Shown here piece by piece: positions 27,203 to 35,708 of a stretch of DNA of 64,000 bases (position 1 is its first letter; each line of letters starts with the position of its first letter). Below the pieces are notes generated by a model. That model made no database searches. It had not been told where the DNA came from and saw only the letters and a list, made by a program, of their open reading frames with translations. The stretch is from Burkholderia pyrrocinia (GTDB taxonomy: Bacteria > Pseudomonadota > Gammaproteobacteria > Burkholderiales > Burkholderiaceae), in assembly GCF_018417535.1 (NCBI RefSeq), contig NZ_CP070979.1, positions 806,001 to 870,000 on the forward strand, read 5' to 3'. Both the position numbers and the translations under genes were made by a program.

Positions 27203-27964
27203 CTACTTGAGCGCCACGCTCATGCCGCCATCCGCCATCACCACCGCGCCGACGATATAGCTAGCCTTGTCGGACGCCAGGAAGGCGATCACTTCGGCGA
27301 TTTCCCGAGGGTCGGCCGCCCGTTTGATGGGTGCATTCTTGCCGTGCTCGGCAAGGAAGGCCGGGCCGTCCTCGTGGATGTGGCTTGTGATATTCGTTAC
27401 CGCGTCGCCGGACCCGACCGCATTGACACGAATGCCATGATCGATCGCCTCGAGCGACATGGCGCGCGTCAACTGGGCGAGCGCACCTTTGGACGCCGCA
27501 TAGGCGGCGATGAGCGGAAACGCCTGATAACACGCGTATGAACCCACGTTGACGATTGCACCGGTCTTCGCCGGCATCATCGCGCGCATGGCCTCGCGCG
27601 AGAACAGGAACGCACCGGTGGAATTGACCGCCTGAATGCCGTTCCAGTCGTCGAGCGTCATCTCGACGACGGGCTTGTTGATGATGATCGCGGCATTGTT
27701 GACCAGAATGTCCAGCTTGCCGAAGCGTTCCATCGCGGTGGATACGGCGCGCACCGCGCTTTCCTCATGCGCGACGTCGGCGATGAGCGGGACGATCCCC
27801 GGACGGGCCAACGCCTCGACGTTGGTGCCGCGCCCGACAGCGATCACGCTGGCGCCTTGCGCGTGGAGTAGCTCGGTGGTGGCACGCCCGATGCCGCTTG
27901 CCGCACCGGTGACGATCGCAACCTTGCCGGCGAACGGCCGGTCGGCGGATGCATGTGAAGTCAT
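27203..27964 (-). CDS. short-chain dehydrogenase/reductase (SDR) 2
   Basis: 253 residues from ATG 27964. VTGAASGIGRATTELL, NNAAIIIN (variant NNAG), VNVGSYACYQAF with the catalytic Ser, and AAYAASKGALAQL with the Y-x3-K pair. Ends with the GAVVMADGGMSV motif usual for classical SDRs. It resembles beta-ketoacyl-reductase/glucose-dehydrogenase-like members. The start lies 28 bp after the stop of SDR 3, consistent with one operon. Confidence 0.92.
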   Translation of the reverse strand: MTSHASADRPFAGKVAIVTGAASGIGRATTELLHAQGASVIAVGRGTNVEALARPGIVPLIADVAHEESAVRAVSTAMERFGKLDILVNNAAIIINKPVVEMTLDDWNGIQAVNSTGAFLFSREAMRAMMPAKTGAIVNVGSYACYQAFPLIAAYAASKGALAQLTRAMSLEAIDHGIRVNAVGSGDAVTNITSHIHEDGPAFLAEHGKNAPIKRAADPREIAEVIAFLASDKASYIVGAVVMADGGMSVALK

Positions 27965-27992
27965 GACGAGTGCTCCTTGGGGATGAAGATCG

Positions 27993-28733
27993 TTAGAAAG
28001 GGCTAGCCGTCGGACGCACAACGATTTCGCTGACGTCGACATCTGCCGGCTGTTCGATTGCATAGGCGATCGAGCGCGCGATGGCGTCCGACGTCAGCGC
28101 GATGCGGCGGAAGTCGCGCATTGCCGCCCGCGCGGTGTCGTCGGAGATCGAATCGGCCAGTTCCGACTCCACGACGCCTGGGCAGATCACGGTCACACGC
28201 ACCTTGTCGGTTTCCTGCCGCAGCCCGTCCGAGATGGCGCGGACGGCGAACTTGGTCGCGCAGTACACCGCGGCCGTCGGCGAGACTGACAGGCCGCCGA
28301 TCGAGGAAATATTGATGATCTGGCCGAACCCCTGCCGCTCCATGGTCGGCAGGACCGCGGCGATTCCATGCAGCACGCCGCGGATGTTCACGTCGATCAT
28401 GCGATCCCATTCGTCCACCTTGATCGCGCTCAACGGCGACAGCGGCATCACGCCGGCGTTGTTGACGATCACGTCGATGCGGCCGAAGGTGTCCAGTGCG
28501 AACCGGGCGAAAGCGCCGACGCTGGCGGCGGACGTGACGTCGAGTGCCTGATGACGAACCGAGCCGCCGCTTGCGTGGATTTCTTCCGCCAGCGCCGCGA
28601 GTCTTTCCGTGCGCCGTGCGCCGATCACCAGTTGGTGCCCTTGGGCGGCCAGCAGCCGGACCGTCGCTTCGCCGATACCGCTGCTTGCCCCGGTGATGAG
28701 GATGACTTTGGTCGGGTTGGATTGCGTCGTCAT
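27993..28733 (-). CDS. short-chain dehydrogenase/reductase (SDR) 3
   Basis: 246 residues from ATG 28733; the upstream frame extension has no SDR features. ITGASSGIGEATVRLL, NNAGVMPLSPL, INISSIGGLSVS (catalytic Ser) and AVYCATKFAVRAI (Y-x3-K). It is closest to the NADP-dependent YdfG/clavulanate-dehydrogenase-like group (GARRTERLAAL after strand 2). It is the first gene of the SDR run and is divergent from the AraC-type regulator at 28999, which is therefore its likely regulator. Confidence 0.92.
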   Translation of the reverse strand: MTTQSNPTKVILITGASSGIGEATVRLLAAQGHQLVIGARRTERLAALAEEIHASGGSVRHQALDVTSAASVGAFARFALDTFGRIDVIVNNAGVMPLSPLSAIKVDEWDRMIDVNIRGVLHGIAAVLPTMERQGFGQIINISSIGGLSVSPTAAVYCATKFAVRAISDGLRQETDKVRVTVICPGVVESELADSISDDTARAAMRDFRRIALTSDAIARSIAYAIEQPADVDVSEIVVRPTASPF

Positions 28734-28998
28734 GTTGCGTTCTCCGTTTCGATAATCTGTGCGGGTTTGTTCGAGGGAGACGCGACGAAGTCTGCGCACG
28801 ACGCGGCAGGGCAATCGCGGCGGGTCTCCCGGGCGCTTCGGCTGCACCGTCCAGCCGATGACCCATCTTATGAGCCGGGCTCCTGCGCGCGAATACACGC
28901 GACAATTGCGGTATTGCCTATTCCTATTGACGTGGATGCTGCCGGCCGATCGCATCCGGTAGAATTCCTTCACCAGACCCGGTGACGGAGGAGTCCTC

Positions 28999-29940
28999 GT
29001 GACGGCTGCCCACAATGCTGCTTCCGCAAGAATGGTGAGCCTGCTTCAGCGTCTGGCGCCGAATGAGGGGTACACCCAGTCCGCGCTGGAGGGCGTGCGG
29101 TTCATGCGCTCCAACCGGCCGCTGGGGCGTACGCCCGTGCTGTACGAACCCAGCATCGTGATCGTGTGTCAGGGGCGCAAGTTGGGTTTTCTCGGCGAAG
29201 CGGTGTACGTCTACGACGCCCAGCATTATTTGATCCTGTCCGTGCCGCTGCCGTTCTCGACTGAAACCGAAGCGAGCGAGGCCGAACCGATGCTGGCCGT
29301 GACGTTGCGTCTCGACCTGATCGAGCTGACCGACCTGATTCTGATGATCGATCGTTCCGGACACCGTCAGCAAGGCACACCGCTGGGGATCGTATCGACG
29401 CCGCTCGAGGGAGACCTGGCCGAAGCGACCGTGCGCCTGCTGCAAGCGTTGAGCTCGCCGCTGGACGCCGAAGTACTCGGGCCTGCAATCGTGAGGGAAA
29501 TCTGCTACCGGGTATTGATCGGGGAACGAGGCGCAGCGATGAGAGCCGCGCTCGCGCATCAGGGCCGCTTCGGCAGGGTGGCGAAAGCACTGCGGCGCAT
29601 TCACGCCGACTATGCGCAGTCCCTCGATGTCAGTAGTCTCGCGGAAGAGGCGGGGATGAGCGTTCCCGCGTTTCACGTCAACTTCAGAGCCGTCACGCTG
29701 ACCTCTCCGATTCAATACATCAAGTCGACGCGCCTGCATCAGGCGCGCTTGCTGATGATTCGCGACGGTTTGACGGCCGCGTCCGCGTCGGCACGCGTCG
29801 GTTACGAAAGTCCCTCGCAATTCAGTCGCGAGTTCAAGCGCTTTTTTGGACGCTCACCGGCCGATGAGGCTCGGGATATGCGGGCATCGTTCGCACTCTC
29901 TCCCGCGGCAAAGATCGACGACTTCGCCGCGTCTCATTGA
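28999..29940 (+). CDS. AraC-family transcriptional regulator
   Basis: 313 residues from a GTG start preceded by GGAGG-like sequence (GACGGAGGAG). An AraC_N-type cupin effector domain (ALEGVRFMRSNRPLGRTPVLYEPSIVIVCQGRK, about residues 25-180) precedes a double helix-turn-helix (LDVSSLAEEAGMSVPAFHVNF and ASASARVGYESPSQFSREFKRFFG). This subgroup usually sits divergent to the SDR or aldo-keto reductase genes it controls, exactly the arrangement here, with a 265-bp shared promoter region. Confidence 0.93.
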   Translation: MTAAHNAASARMVSLLQRLAPNEGYTQSALEGVRFMRSNRPLGRTPVLYEPSIVIVCQGRKLGFLGEAVYVYDAQHYLILSVPLPFSTETEASEAEPMLAVTLRLDLIELTDLILMIDRSGHRQQGTPLGIVSTPLEGDLAEATVRLLQALSSPLDAEVLGPAIVREICYRVLIGERGAAMRAALAHQGRFGRVAKALRRIHADYAQSLDVSSLAEEAGMSVPAFHVNFRAVTLTSPIQYIKSTRLHQARLLMIRDGLTAASASARVGYESPSQFSREFKRFFGRSPADEARDMRASFALSPAAKIDDFAASH

Positions 29941-30224
29941 CCGGTGACTTCGTACGCTGCCCGCGTCGACGGCGCTCGCGCGGAAGTCATCGCGGGGGGA
30001 TCGCGGATCCCGCCGGCAGCTCAAGGCGCTGTGGCGCGACTTTCGACCGCGAGAACGCGGGCCGCCTTGGGCAGGACTCGTGTCATCGGTCAAGCCTTCG
30101 CAAGTGACGGGGTTGGATCGGAAGCAGCCGATCGCGTTCGTCGTCAACCGCCCATCTCCGGGCACCGGTGCGGCCCCTCCTCGCCGAACATCTGAAGTCC
30201 CGCTCGGCATCAGCCCCCGCCCCA

Positions 30225-31148
30225 TCAAACCATCGCCTTCAGCCACGCAAGCAGATCCGACTGCGCGCTTCCGGCTGTCACAGGTTCAGGCGTCAGCAAG
30301 CAGTAGTGCGAGCCGTCTTCCACAAAACCCATCGGCGCGACCAGCACACCGCTTTCCAGATCATCGCGAACGAGATGCCACGGGCCGATGGCAACACCGA
30401 GCCCCGCGACAGCCGCCTGCAGACTGAAATAGAAATGGTCGAACATCTGCGGCCGCCCGCTCCCGGTCGGCTGATTTGCCGCCGCCGCCCATTCCTTCCA
30501 CGCGTCCGGCCTGGTCCGCGTATGCAATTGCGGCGCATCCGGCTTCAACAGGCAACCACCGCGACCACTGGAAAACCACGCATCGACTTTGTCCGGCCGG
30601 CAAACCGGCCCCACCTTCTCGGCGAACAGGCGTTCGGCGTGATATCCCGCTGGCCACGCAAAGTCGTTGCGGCGGATGGCCATGTCGATGCCGCTGTCAA
30701 ACGAAAATGGACCGCCCGCAGCGGCCAGGTGAATGTCGACGCCCGCGTATCGGGCCTGGAAATCCGGCCAGCGCGGGATCAGCCAACGCATCAAAAGCGT
30801 TGGCTCGCACGACAAGACCCAACGCCGCGCGCGGGCGGCCTCGGTACGCAATTCGTGCGCGGCGTGACGCATCAGGCCCAGGCCGTCATGTACCGCCTGG
30901 GCCAGCTTGCGGCCCGCGTCGGTCAGGAAAACACGACGACTGCGCCGCTGAAACAGCGCCACGCCCAGGTCATCTTCGAGCAGACGCACCGCACGGCTGA
31001 CCGCGCCATGGGTCAAGCACAGTTCGTCGGCGGCACGGCTGAAATTCTCGTGCCGCGCCGCCGCCTCGAAACAGCGCAACGCCATCAGCGACGGCAGGTT
31101 GGTGCGGATTGATTGTGAATCAATCTCACCATTCCGGTCAGAAATCAT
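30225..31148 (-). CDS. LysR-family regulator (GcvA-like), divergent from lysE-type gene
   Basis: 307 residues. The N-terminus LPSLMALRCFEAAARHENFSRAADELCLTHGAVSRAVRLLEDDLGVALFQR is the GcvA-type LysR helix-turn-helix; the effector domain follows. The open frame has no alternative start near the usual N-terminus, so ATG 31148 is used, giving a short acidic leader. The divergent neighbour is an amino-acid exporter of the LysE/RhtB family 67 bp away; LysR-LysE pairs of this kind usually sense the amino acid that is exported. A dyad at 31107-31125 lies inside the 5' coding region. Confidence 0.92.
   Translation of the reverse strand: MISDRNGEIDSQSIRTNLPSLMALRCFEAAARHENFSRAADELCLTHGAVSRAVRLLEDDLGVALFQRRSRRVFLTDAGRKLAQAVHDGLGLMRHAAHELRTEAARARRWVLSCEPTLLMRWLIPRWPDFQARYAGVDIHLAAAGGPFSFDSGIDMAIRRNDFAWPAGYHAERLFAEKVGPVCRPDKVDAWFSSGRGGCLLKPDAPQLHTRTRPDAWKEWAAAANQPTGSGRPQMFDHFYFSLQAAVAGLGVAIGPWHLVRDDLESGVLVAPMGFVEDGSHYCLLTPEPVTAGSAQSDLLAWLKAMV
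31107..31125. promoter_or_regulatory. LysR-type dyad near lysR/lysE divergent promoter
   Basis: GATTGATT-GTG-AATCAATC, a perfect 8-3-8 inverted repeat. It lies inside the first codons of the LysR gene, about 90 bp upstream of the exporter ATG, a plausible autoregulatory site. Confidence 0.5.
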
Positions 31149-31215
31149 CGCTTTTCCCTATGGAATACGATCCTTAATATTGTGCCATGGCGACATCAAC
31201 CGAAAGGAAAACGCG

Positions 31216-31833
31216 ATGACAGAACTGATAGTTGTAGTCACAATAACGCTGCTGGCCGTCATCAGCCCGGGGCCGGACTTCGCGATGGTCACGCGCAACA
31301 GCCTGATGCTGTCGCGCCGAGCCGGCTTGTTCACCGCGCTGGGTATCGGGCTCGGCGTGACGGTCCATGTGAGCTACACGCTGCTGGGCGTGGGCCTGCT
31401 GATCCGCCAATCGCTGTGGCTCTTCAATGCCGTCAAGCTGATCGGCGCGATCTACCTGATCTATCTGGGCGCGAAGATGCTCATGACGAAGGTCAACAAC
31501 GGGCAACCCGACGTGCCGGTGGCGCCGCTGTCCGACCTGGCGGCGCTGCGCACCGGCTTTTTGACCAATGTGCTGAATCCCAAAACCACCGTGTTCATCG
31601 TCAGCCTGTTCATGCAGGCAGTCCGGCCCGACACGCCGTTGATCGTGCAGATCGGCTACGGCGCCTTCATCGCGCTGGCGCACGCCGGCTGGTTCAGCCT
31701 GGTGGCCGTCTGTTTTTCCGCCACGGCCGTCCGCGACCGCTTGCTGTCGCTGCGCCACTGGATCGACCGCACCTTCGGAGGCTTGCTCGTGGGCTTCGGC
31801 GTCGCACTCGCGATCGCGCGCGGCGGCCGCTGA
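31216..31833 (+). CDS. LysE/RhtB-family amino-acid exporter
   Basis: 205 residues with six predicted membrane helices. The N-terminus VVTITLLAVISPGPDFAMVTRNSL carries the family signature (SPGPD), followed by GIGLGVTVHVSYTLLGVG and AIYLIYLGAKML, and the mid-protein motif GFLTNVLNPKTTVFIVSLF (NPK). It exports amino acids or homoserine-lactone-like metabolites across the inner membrane. ATG 31216 has AAGGAA 7 nt upstream. Divergent LysR at 30225-31148 is the expected regulator. The exported substrate is unknown. Confidence 0.92.
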   Translation: MTELIVVVTITLLAVISPGPDFAMVTRNSLMLSRRAGLFTALGIGLGVTVHVSYTLLGVGLLIRQSLWLFNAVKLIGAIYLIYLGAKMLMTKVNNGQPDVPVAPLSDLAALRTGFLTNVLNPKTTVFIVSLFMQAVRPDTPLIVQIGYGAFIALAHAGWFSLVAVCFSATAVRDRLLSLRHWIDRTFGGLLVGFGVALAIARGGR

Positions 31834-31914
31834 TTCGTGTGTCCGGCCCGCGCTTCCAGGCGACCGTCAGTCATGTTCCGCCGACGCGCCGGACGCGAAG
31901 CGCGGCAGCCCCAT

Positions 31915-32547
31915 TTAGAACGCGCGCGCGATCGCACGGGCTTCGTCGATCGCACGACTGCGATCGTCCGTTCCGTCGGGGCCGAACAACGTGCGTTCGA
32001 CGACAATGCCGGTGACGTCTTTCACGCCCACGAACTTCAGCCAGGTTTCCATGTACGGGCGCTGAAGGTCGAACTCGGCGGCCGGTGTAAACGAACCCGG
32101 CGACTCGTAGCTGAGCCCACGCGCGTAGACGACCACTGCCTTTTTCCCGGCCAGCTTCCCGGCGAAACCCGCACCGTCGAACGTGAACAGCACGTCCTTC
32201 TGCGAGATCGCGTCGATCAGGTGCTTGAGTTTGTACGGAATACTGAAATTCCACAGCGGCACACCGAACAGGAACTTGTCGGCTTCGCGGAACGGCGCCG
32301 CGAGCTGCTCGATCTGCTGCCACGCCGCGGCCTGCGCCGGCGTCAACGCCGTTCCGTTCAGTCCGGCGTATTTCGCTGCCAGCGCGGCTTCGTCGAACTC
32401 GGGCATCGCCAGGTCCCAGATGTCGAGCTTCCGTATCTCATGATCGGGATGGGCGTGCCGGTACGCATCGAGAAATGCATTGCACACTTCGATGGACGCC
32501 GAATATTCCTTGTTAGGTGAGCCTTCGATATAGAGCACGCGTGTCAT
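31915..32547 (-). CDS. NAD(P)H-dependent FMN oxidoreductase, AzoR/flavodoxin-like
   Basis: 210 residues from ATG 32547. Flavodoxin-like fold of the AcpD/AzoR family: VLYIEGSPNKEYSASIEV (phosphate loop), EADKFLFGVPLWNFSIPYKLKHLID (a diagnostic AzoR segment, usually PMYNFxIPxxLKxWID) and KKAVVVYARG. FMN-dependent enzymes of this family reduce quinones or azo compounds with NAD(P)H. It is divergent from the LysR gene at 32680 across a promoter containing a LysR box, so that regulator probably controls it. Confidence 0.92.
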   Translation of the reverse strand: MTRVLYIEGSPNKEYSASIEVCNAFLDAYRHAHPDHEIRKLDIWDLAMPEFDEAALAAKYAGLNGTALTPAQAAAWQQIEQLAAPFREADKFLFGVPLWNFSIPYKLKHLIDAISQKDVLFTFDGAGFAGKLAGKKAVVVYARGLSYESPGSFTPAAEFDLQRPYMETWLKFVGVKDVTGIVVERTLFGPDGTDDRSRAIDEARAIARAF

Positions 32548-32646
32548 GGAGCCTGTCCTTGCCAAGAGTGACGGCGACGCGCGGGATGCGCAGTCGCCCA
32601 CTGCGATTCGCAGCCTATCGAGTCGGCCTATAATTTGGAAACGCTA

Positions 32647-32663
32647 TTAATTGATTGAATTAA
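32647..32663. promoter_or_regulatory. LysR-type box between azoR-like gene and lysR
   Basis: TTAATT-GATTG-AATTAA, a 17-bp dyad with T-N11-A geometry, 17 bp before the LysR ATG, in the 132-bp divergent region. A TATAATTT word at 32629-32636 may be part of a promoter -10. Confidence 0.6.
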
Positions 32664-32679
32664 CCCGGATTGACGATCA

Positions 32680-33558
32680 ATGAGCAACCCTCTCGACACG
32701 GCACTTCTTCATACGTTTGTTGCGGTCGCCGACGTGCGGAGCTTTACCGGCGCCGGTCGCAGGCTGAATCTCAGTCAATCGGCGGTCAGCGCCCAGGTCG
32801 TTCGTCTTGAAGAACAGGTCGGCCGTGCGCTGCTCGTGCGCAATACGCGCAGCGTCACGCTCACCGAGCATGGCGAGACACTGCTCGGATACGCTCGCGC
32901 GATGCTCAACCTGAGCGAGGAAGCCCGGTCCAGGCTGGGGCCCGGCGACGCCGTCGACATCAAGCTGCGTATCGGCGCGTCGGAGGATTTCGCGGGAGGC
33001 TGGCTCCCCGACGTGATGCGCCGCTACAGCGCCGCGCGGCGCGGCTTGCGGCTCGATCTGACGGTCGACATCGGCGACAGTTTGTTTCGACGGCACGCGA
33101 ACGGCGAATTCGATCTCGTGATCGGCAGCCGGTGTTCACATGCGGGCCAAGGCGCGACGTTGTGGCAAGAGCCGCTTGTCTGGGCATTTGCGCGCCACGA
33201 GCCGCTTCCCGAAGGCGATGTCCCGCTCGCGTGCTTCCCCGATCCGTGTCCGTACCGAGGGGCCGCCATCAAGGCGCTCGCGCTGGCCGGCATGCGCTAC
33301 CGGATCGCATGCGAAAGCCCGAGCGTCACCGGCATCCTGACGTTCGCGCGCGCCGGCATCGCGATCGCGCCGGTGCCACGCAGTGCGATCGACGACACGC
33401 TCCGCGGACTGGGCGGGTCCGAAGGCTTGCCGACACTGCCGGACATGGAATTCGTGATGATGCACGACGCCCGGATGCCGGCCGCCGTCGAATTCGCCGT
33501 GACGATTTTCGATGAAACCGCGGTTCGCACGGGGGCTGGCAAACGCAACCGGCCGTAG
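32680..33558 (+). CDS. LysR-family regulator, divergent from azoR-like gene
   Basis: 292 residues. Helix-turn-helix in LLHTFVAVADVRSFTGAGRRLNLSQSAVSAQVVRLEEQVGRALLVRNTRSVTLT, then an effector-binding domain (LRIGASEDFAGGWLPDVMRRY...). Normal family length. The ATG follows the LTTR dyad by 17 bp, a position that fits autoregulation. The divergent FMN-oxidoreductase gene is the likely target, an arrangement common for quinone or xenobiotic response. Confidence 0.92.
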   Translation: MSNPLDTALLHTFVAVADVRSFTGAGRRLNLSQSAVSAQVVRLEEQVGRALLVRNTRSVTLTEHGETLLGYARAMLNLSEEARSRLGPGDAVDIKLRIGASEDFAGGWLPDVMRRYSAARRGLRLDLTVDIGDSLFRRHANGEFDLVIGSRCSHAGQGATLWQEPLVWAFARHEPLPEGDVPLACFPDPCPYRGAAIKALALAGMRYRIACESPSVTGILTFARAGIAIAPVPRSAIDDTLRGLGGSEGLPTLPDMEFVMMHDARMPAAVEFAVTIFDETAVRTGAGKRNRP

Positions 33559-33635
33559 CGAGCCACCAGCGCTTGATGTCCTGGCCGGCGTTGCGAAGAA
33601 GGTGCCCAATGACGTCGAGCAGCAGATGGAACAGC

Positions 33636-33761
33636 GTGGCGCGCTACGAGAAGGCGCTGCTGCCGTTCACGTCGAACGTCGTCGTCGACGGCCGCCTGGT
33701 GACCGGCCAGAATCCGCAATCGGCGAAGGCGACGGCCGAACAGGTCGTCGCGCTCCTGTAA
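33636..33761 (+). pseudogene. 3' remnant of a DJ-1/PfpI-family gene
   Basis: About 41 codons matching the end of type-1 glutamine-amidotransferase-like (DJ-1/PfpI) proteins: ARYEKALLPFTSNVVVDGRLVTGQNPQSAKATAEQ, where GQNP is characteristic of the C-terminal region. No start codon with a ribosome site and no N-terminal domain, so only a tail remains after a deletion next to the LysR gene. Confidence 0.7.
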
Positions 33762-33812
33762 CGCGACGCACGGGCGCGCACCCGGAACGACACGCGATGC
33801 GCCAGTGACCGC

Positions 33813-34292
33813 TTAAGGACGGGGCGTCCGGCGCATGACCGAAGCGTCGCGTGCGTCGGAGGCAGCTTCATCGCCGGCGTTCGCCGCATTCCCCGGCTGA
33901 ACCGGCGACGGCAGTCTTCTCGCATTGGTTGTGCAATCAACCGACTCCGGTTTCGCGCCGATCTCGACGATCAGCGACACGACGTGCGCCTTGCTTCGCG
34001 CCAGCCGCGCCTCCAGCGCCTCGATGTCCCGCACTTTGCGGCACAGCGCATCCAGCAACGAACCGCATTCCCATTTCCCGAAGTCGGACGGAATCAGCGT
34101 GCGAATCTCGTCAAGACTGAAATCCGCCTTTTGCGCGGCCGTGATCAGATCGAGCACCGTCACTGCTTCCTGCGGATAGGTGCGATAGCCGTTCGCTTCG
34201 CGCGTGACGCGCGTCAACAGACCGATGCGTTCGTAGAAGCGGATGCGCGAAGGGGTAAGGCCGGTGCGTTCCGCCAGTTCCCCGATCTTCAT
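33813..34292 (-). CDS. MerR-family transcriptional regulator
   Basis: 159 residues. Classic MerR N-terminus KIGELAERTGLTPSRIRFYERIGLLTRVTREANGYRTY, a dimerisation helix about residues 80-115 (LLDALCRKVRDIEALEARLAR), and a disordered Ala/Arg-rich tail. Cys residues at WECGSLLDALC might bind a ligand but do not form the MerR or CueR metal motif. It is the third gene after the acetoacetate-decarboxylase-like and saccharopine-dehydrogenase-like genes on the same strand; the MerR-type promoter before that operon (36702-36732) suggests that it regulates its own transcript. Confidence 0.92.
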   Translation of the reverse strand: MKIGELAERTGLTPSRIRFYERIGLLTRVTREANGYRTYPQEAVTVLDLITAAQKADFSLDEIRTLIPSDFGKWECGSLLDALCRKVRDIEALEARLARSKAHVVSLIVEIGAKPESVDCTTNARRLPSPVQPGNAANAGDEAASDARDASVMRRTPRP

Positions 34293-34420
34293 GTTTCAGA
34301 TACTCCCCGGTCGGACCGCATCCGACCATTTGACCCGCCGTGACAGTAAGTTGTCTCCTCAAGTTGCTTCGCAATCCGATCTTTATCCGATTCCTTTCGA
34401 ATAACGGAAAAAACGCGCGC

Positions 34421-35665
34421 TCAAATCACCTCGAAACGCAGCCCCGCGTGGCGAACCAGACGCTCGACGAAGCGCTCGTCGAACATCGTCGCAGGTGTCC
34501 AAAAACCGCCGCCACGCCCGGTCTTGACGCCGTTCCCGCCGAAATCCAGCGCAAGACTGATCGCGGCCTGGCCCAGCATCTTGCCGGTGGAGCCGTAGCC
34601 CGGATCGCGGTCGCCGGTGACTTTCACGCGCAAGGTTCGCCCGTCGTCGGCGCGACCGAAGAAACGCAAGTCGTAACGGCCGGCCCGTTGAGCCTCGACG
34701 CTCGGCCCCTCACCGGGCTTCGGCAACAGGAAGCGCTCCATCAGGCTCCGTACCGGCTTGATGAGGACACCCACCATGAACGCGCCGAGGCCGGCCACCA
34801 TCGTCAGCGCGGTCACGCGGCCCTTGAGACCCGTGCCGGTCATGACGGCTTCGTCATAGGTAAACCGGCTGCCGTACGCATTGCCCGCAAGCGCATTGGA
34901 GCGATGCACGACACGCTCGTTGATCGCCGCCATCACGAAAGGCGCGATCCACGCGTCGCAATCGCGATCGAATTCGGCCGACCGAACCGCATGCTGCCGC
35001 ACCGTGAAGCCATGCCCTTTCGGGCACAGCGAATAAGGATCGAGCAATTCCCTGCGCAACGCGGGATCAGCGGCGGCTTCCCGGACGACGTTGATCACGC
35101 TCGCCACGGTACCGCCCGACGCGCCGCCCTTCAGCGTTCGGACGCGCATCTTTACCTGCCCGGCCGGCACGCCCCACTGCTGCCGTGCCTGTTGCTGCAG
35201 GAAGAAAACGCCCAGGTCCGACGGCACCGAATCGAACCCGCAGCAATGAACGATGCGCGCGCCCGATTGCCGGGCCGCAGGCTCGTATTTTTCGATCATC
35301 CGCTTGATCCACTGCGTCTCGCCGGTGAGGTCGCAGTAGTCGGTACCGGTTTCCGCGCAGACCCTGACCAGCGGTTCCCCGTACAGCGCGTAGGGCCCGA
35401 CCGTCGAAACGACCACCCGCGTCTGCACGCAGAGCGCCCGCAACTGGACTTCGTCGGCCGCGTCGGCGACGATGATCGGCACGGACTGCCCCGCCGCGCC
35501 CAGCGCATCCCTGACCTGCCTGAGCTTCGCTTCAGACCGGCCGGCGATCGCCCAGCGCAGCGTCTCGCCCGAGCCCGACAGGTAATCGGACAGGTATCGG
35601 GTCAGGATCTGCCCGACAAAACTGGTGGCACCAAATACGACGAGATCGCGGGTCGGCTGGTTCAT
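34421..35665 (-). CDS. saccharopine dehydrogenase-like / trans-acting enoyl reductase family protein
   Basis: 414 residues from ATG 35665. N-terminal NAD(P)-binding Rossmann domain (VVFGATSFVGQILTRYLSDYL, GATxFxG motif), followed by the family's VSTVGPYALYGEPLVRVCAETGTDYCDLTGE segment and HCCGFDSVPSDLGVFFLQQ. This is the bacterial and mycobacterial trans-acting enoyl-reductase/saccharopine-dehydrogenase-like family, not lysine catabolism itself; members reduce lipid or polyketide enoyl groups. It is 43 bp downstream of the acetoacetate-decarboxylase-like gene and shares its MerR-type promoter. Confidence 0.9.
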   Translation of the reverse strand: MNQPTRDLVVFGATSFVGQILTRYLSDYLSGSGETLRWAIAGRSEAKLRQVRDALGAAGQSVPIIVADAADEVQLRALCVQTRVVVSTVGPYALYGEPLVRVCAETGTDYCDLTGETQWIKRMIEKYEPAARQSGARIVHCCGFDSVPSDLGVFFLQQQARQQWGVPAGQVKMRVRTLKGGASGGTVASVINVVREAAADPALRRELLDPYSLCPKGHGFTVRQHAVRSAEFDRDCDAWIAPFVMAAINERVVHRSNALAGNAYGSRFTYDEAVMTGTGLKGRVTALTMVAGLGAFMVGVLIKPVRSLMERFLLPKPGEGPSVEAQRAGRYDLRFFGRADDGRTLRVKVTGDRDPGYGSTGKMLGQAAISLALDFGGNGVKTGRGGGFWTPATMFDERFVERLVRHAGLRFEVI

Positions 35666-35708
35666 GGACGATTCCTTCCGCACGGGTGTATCGCGAACAT
35701 CCGTGCCG

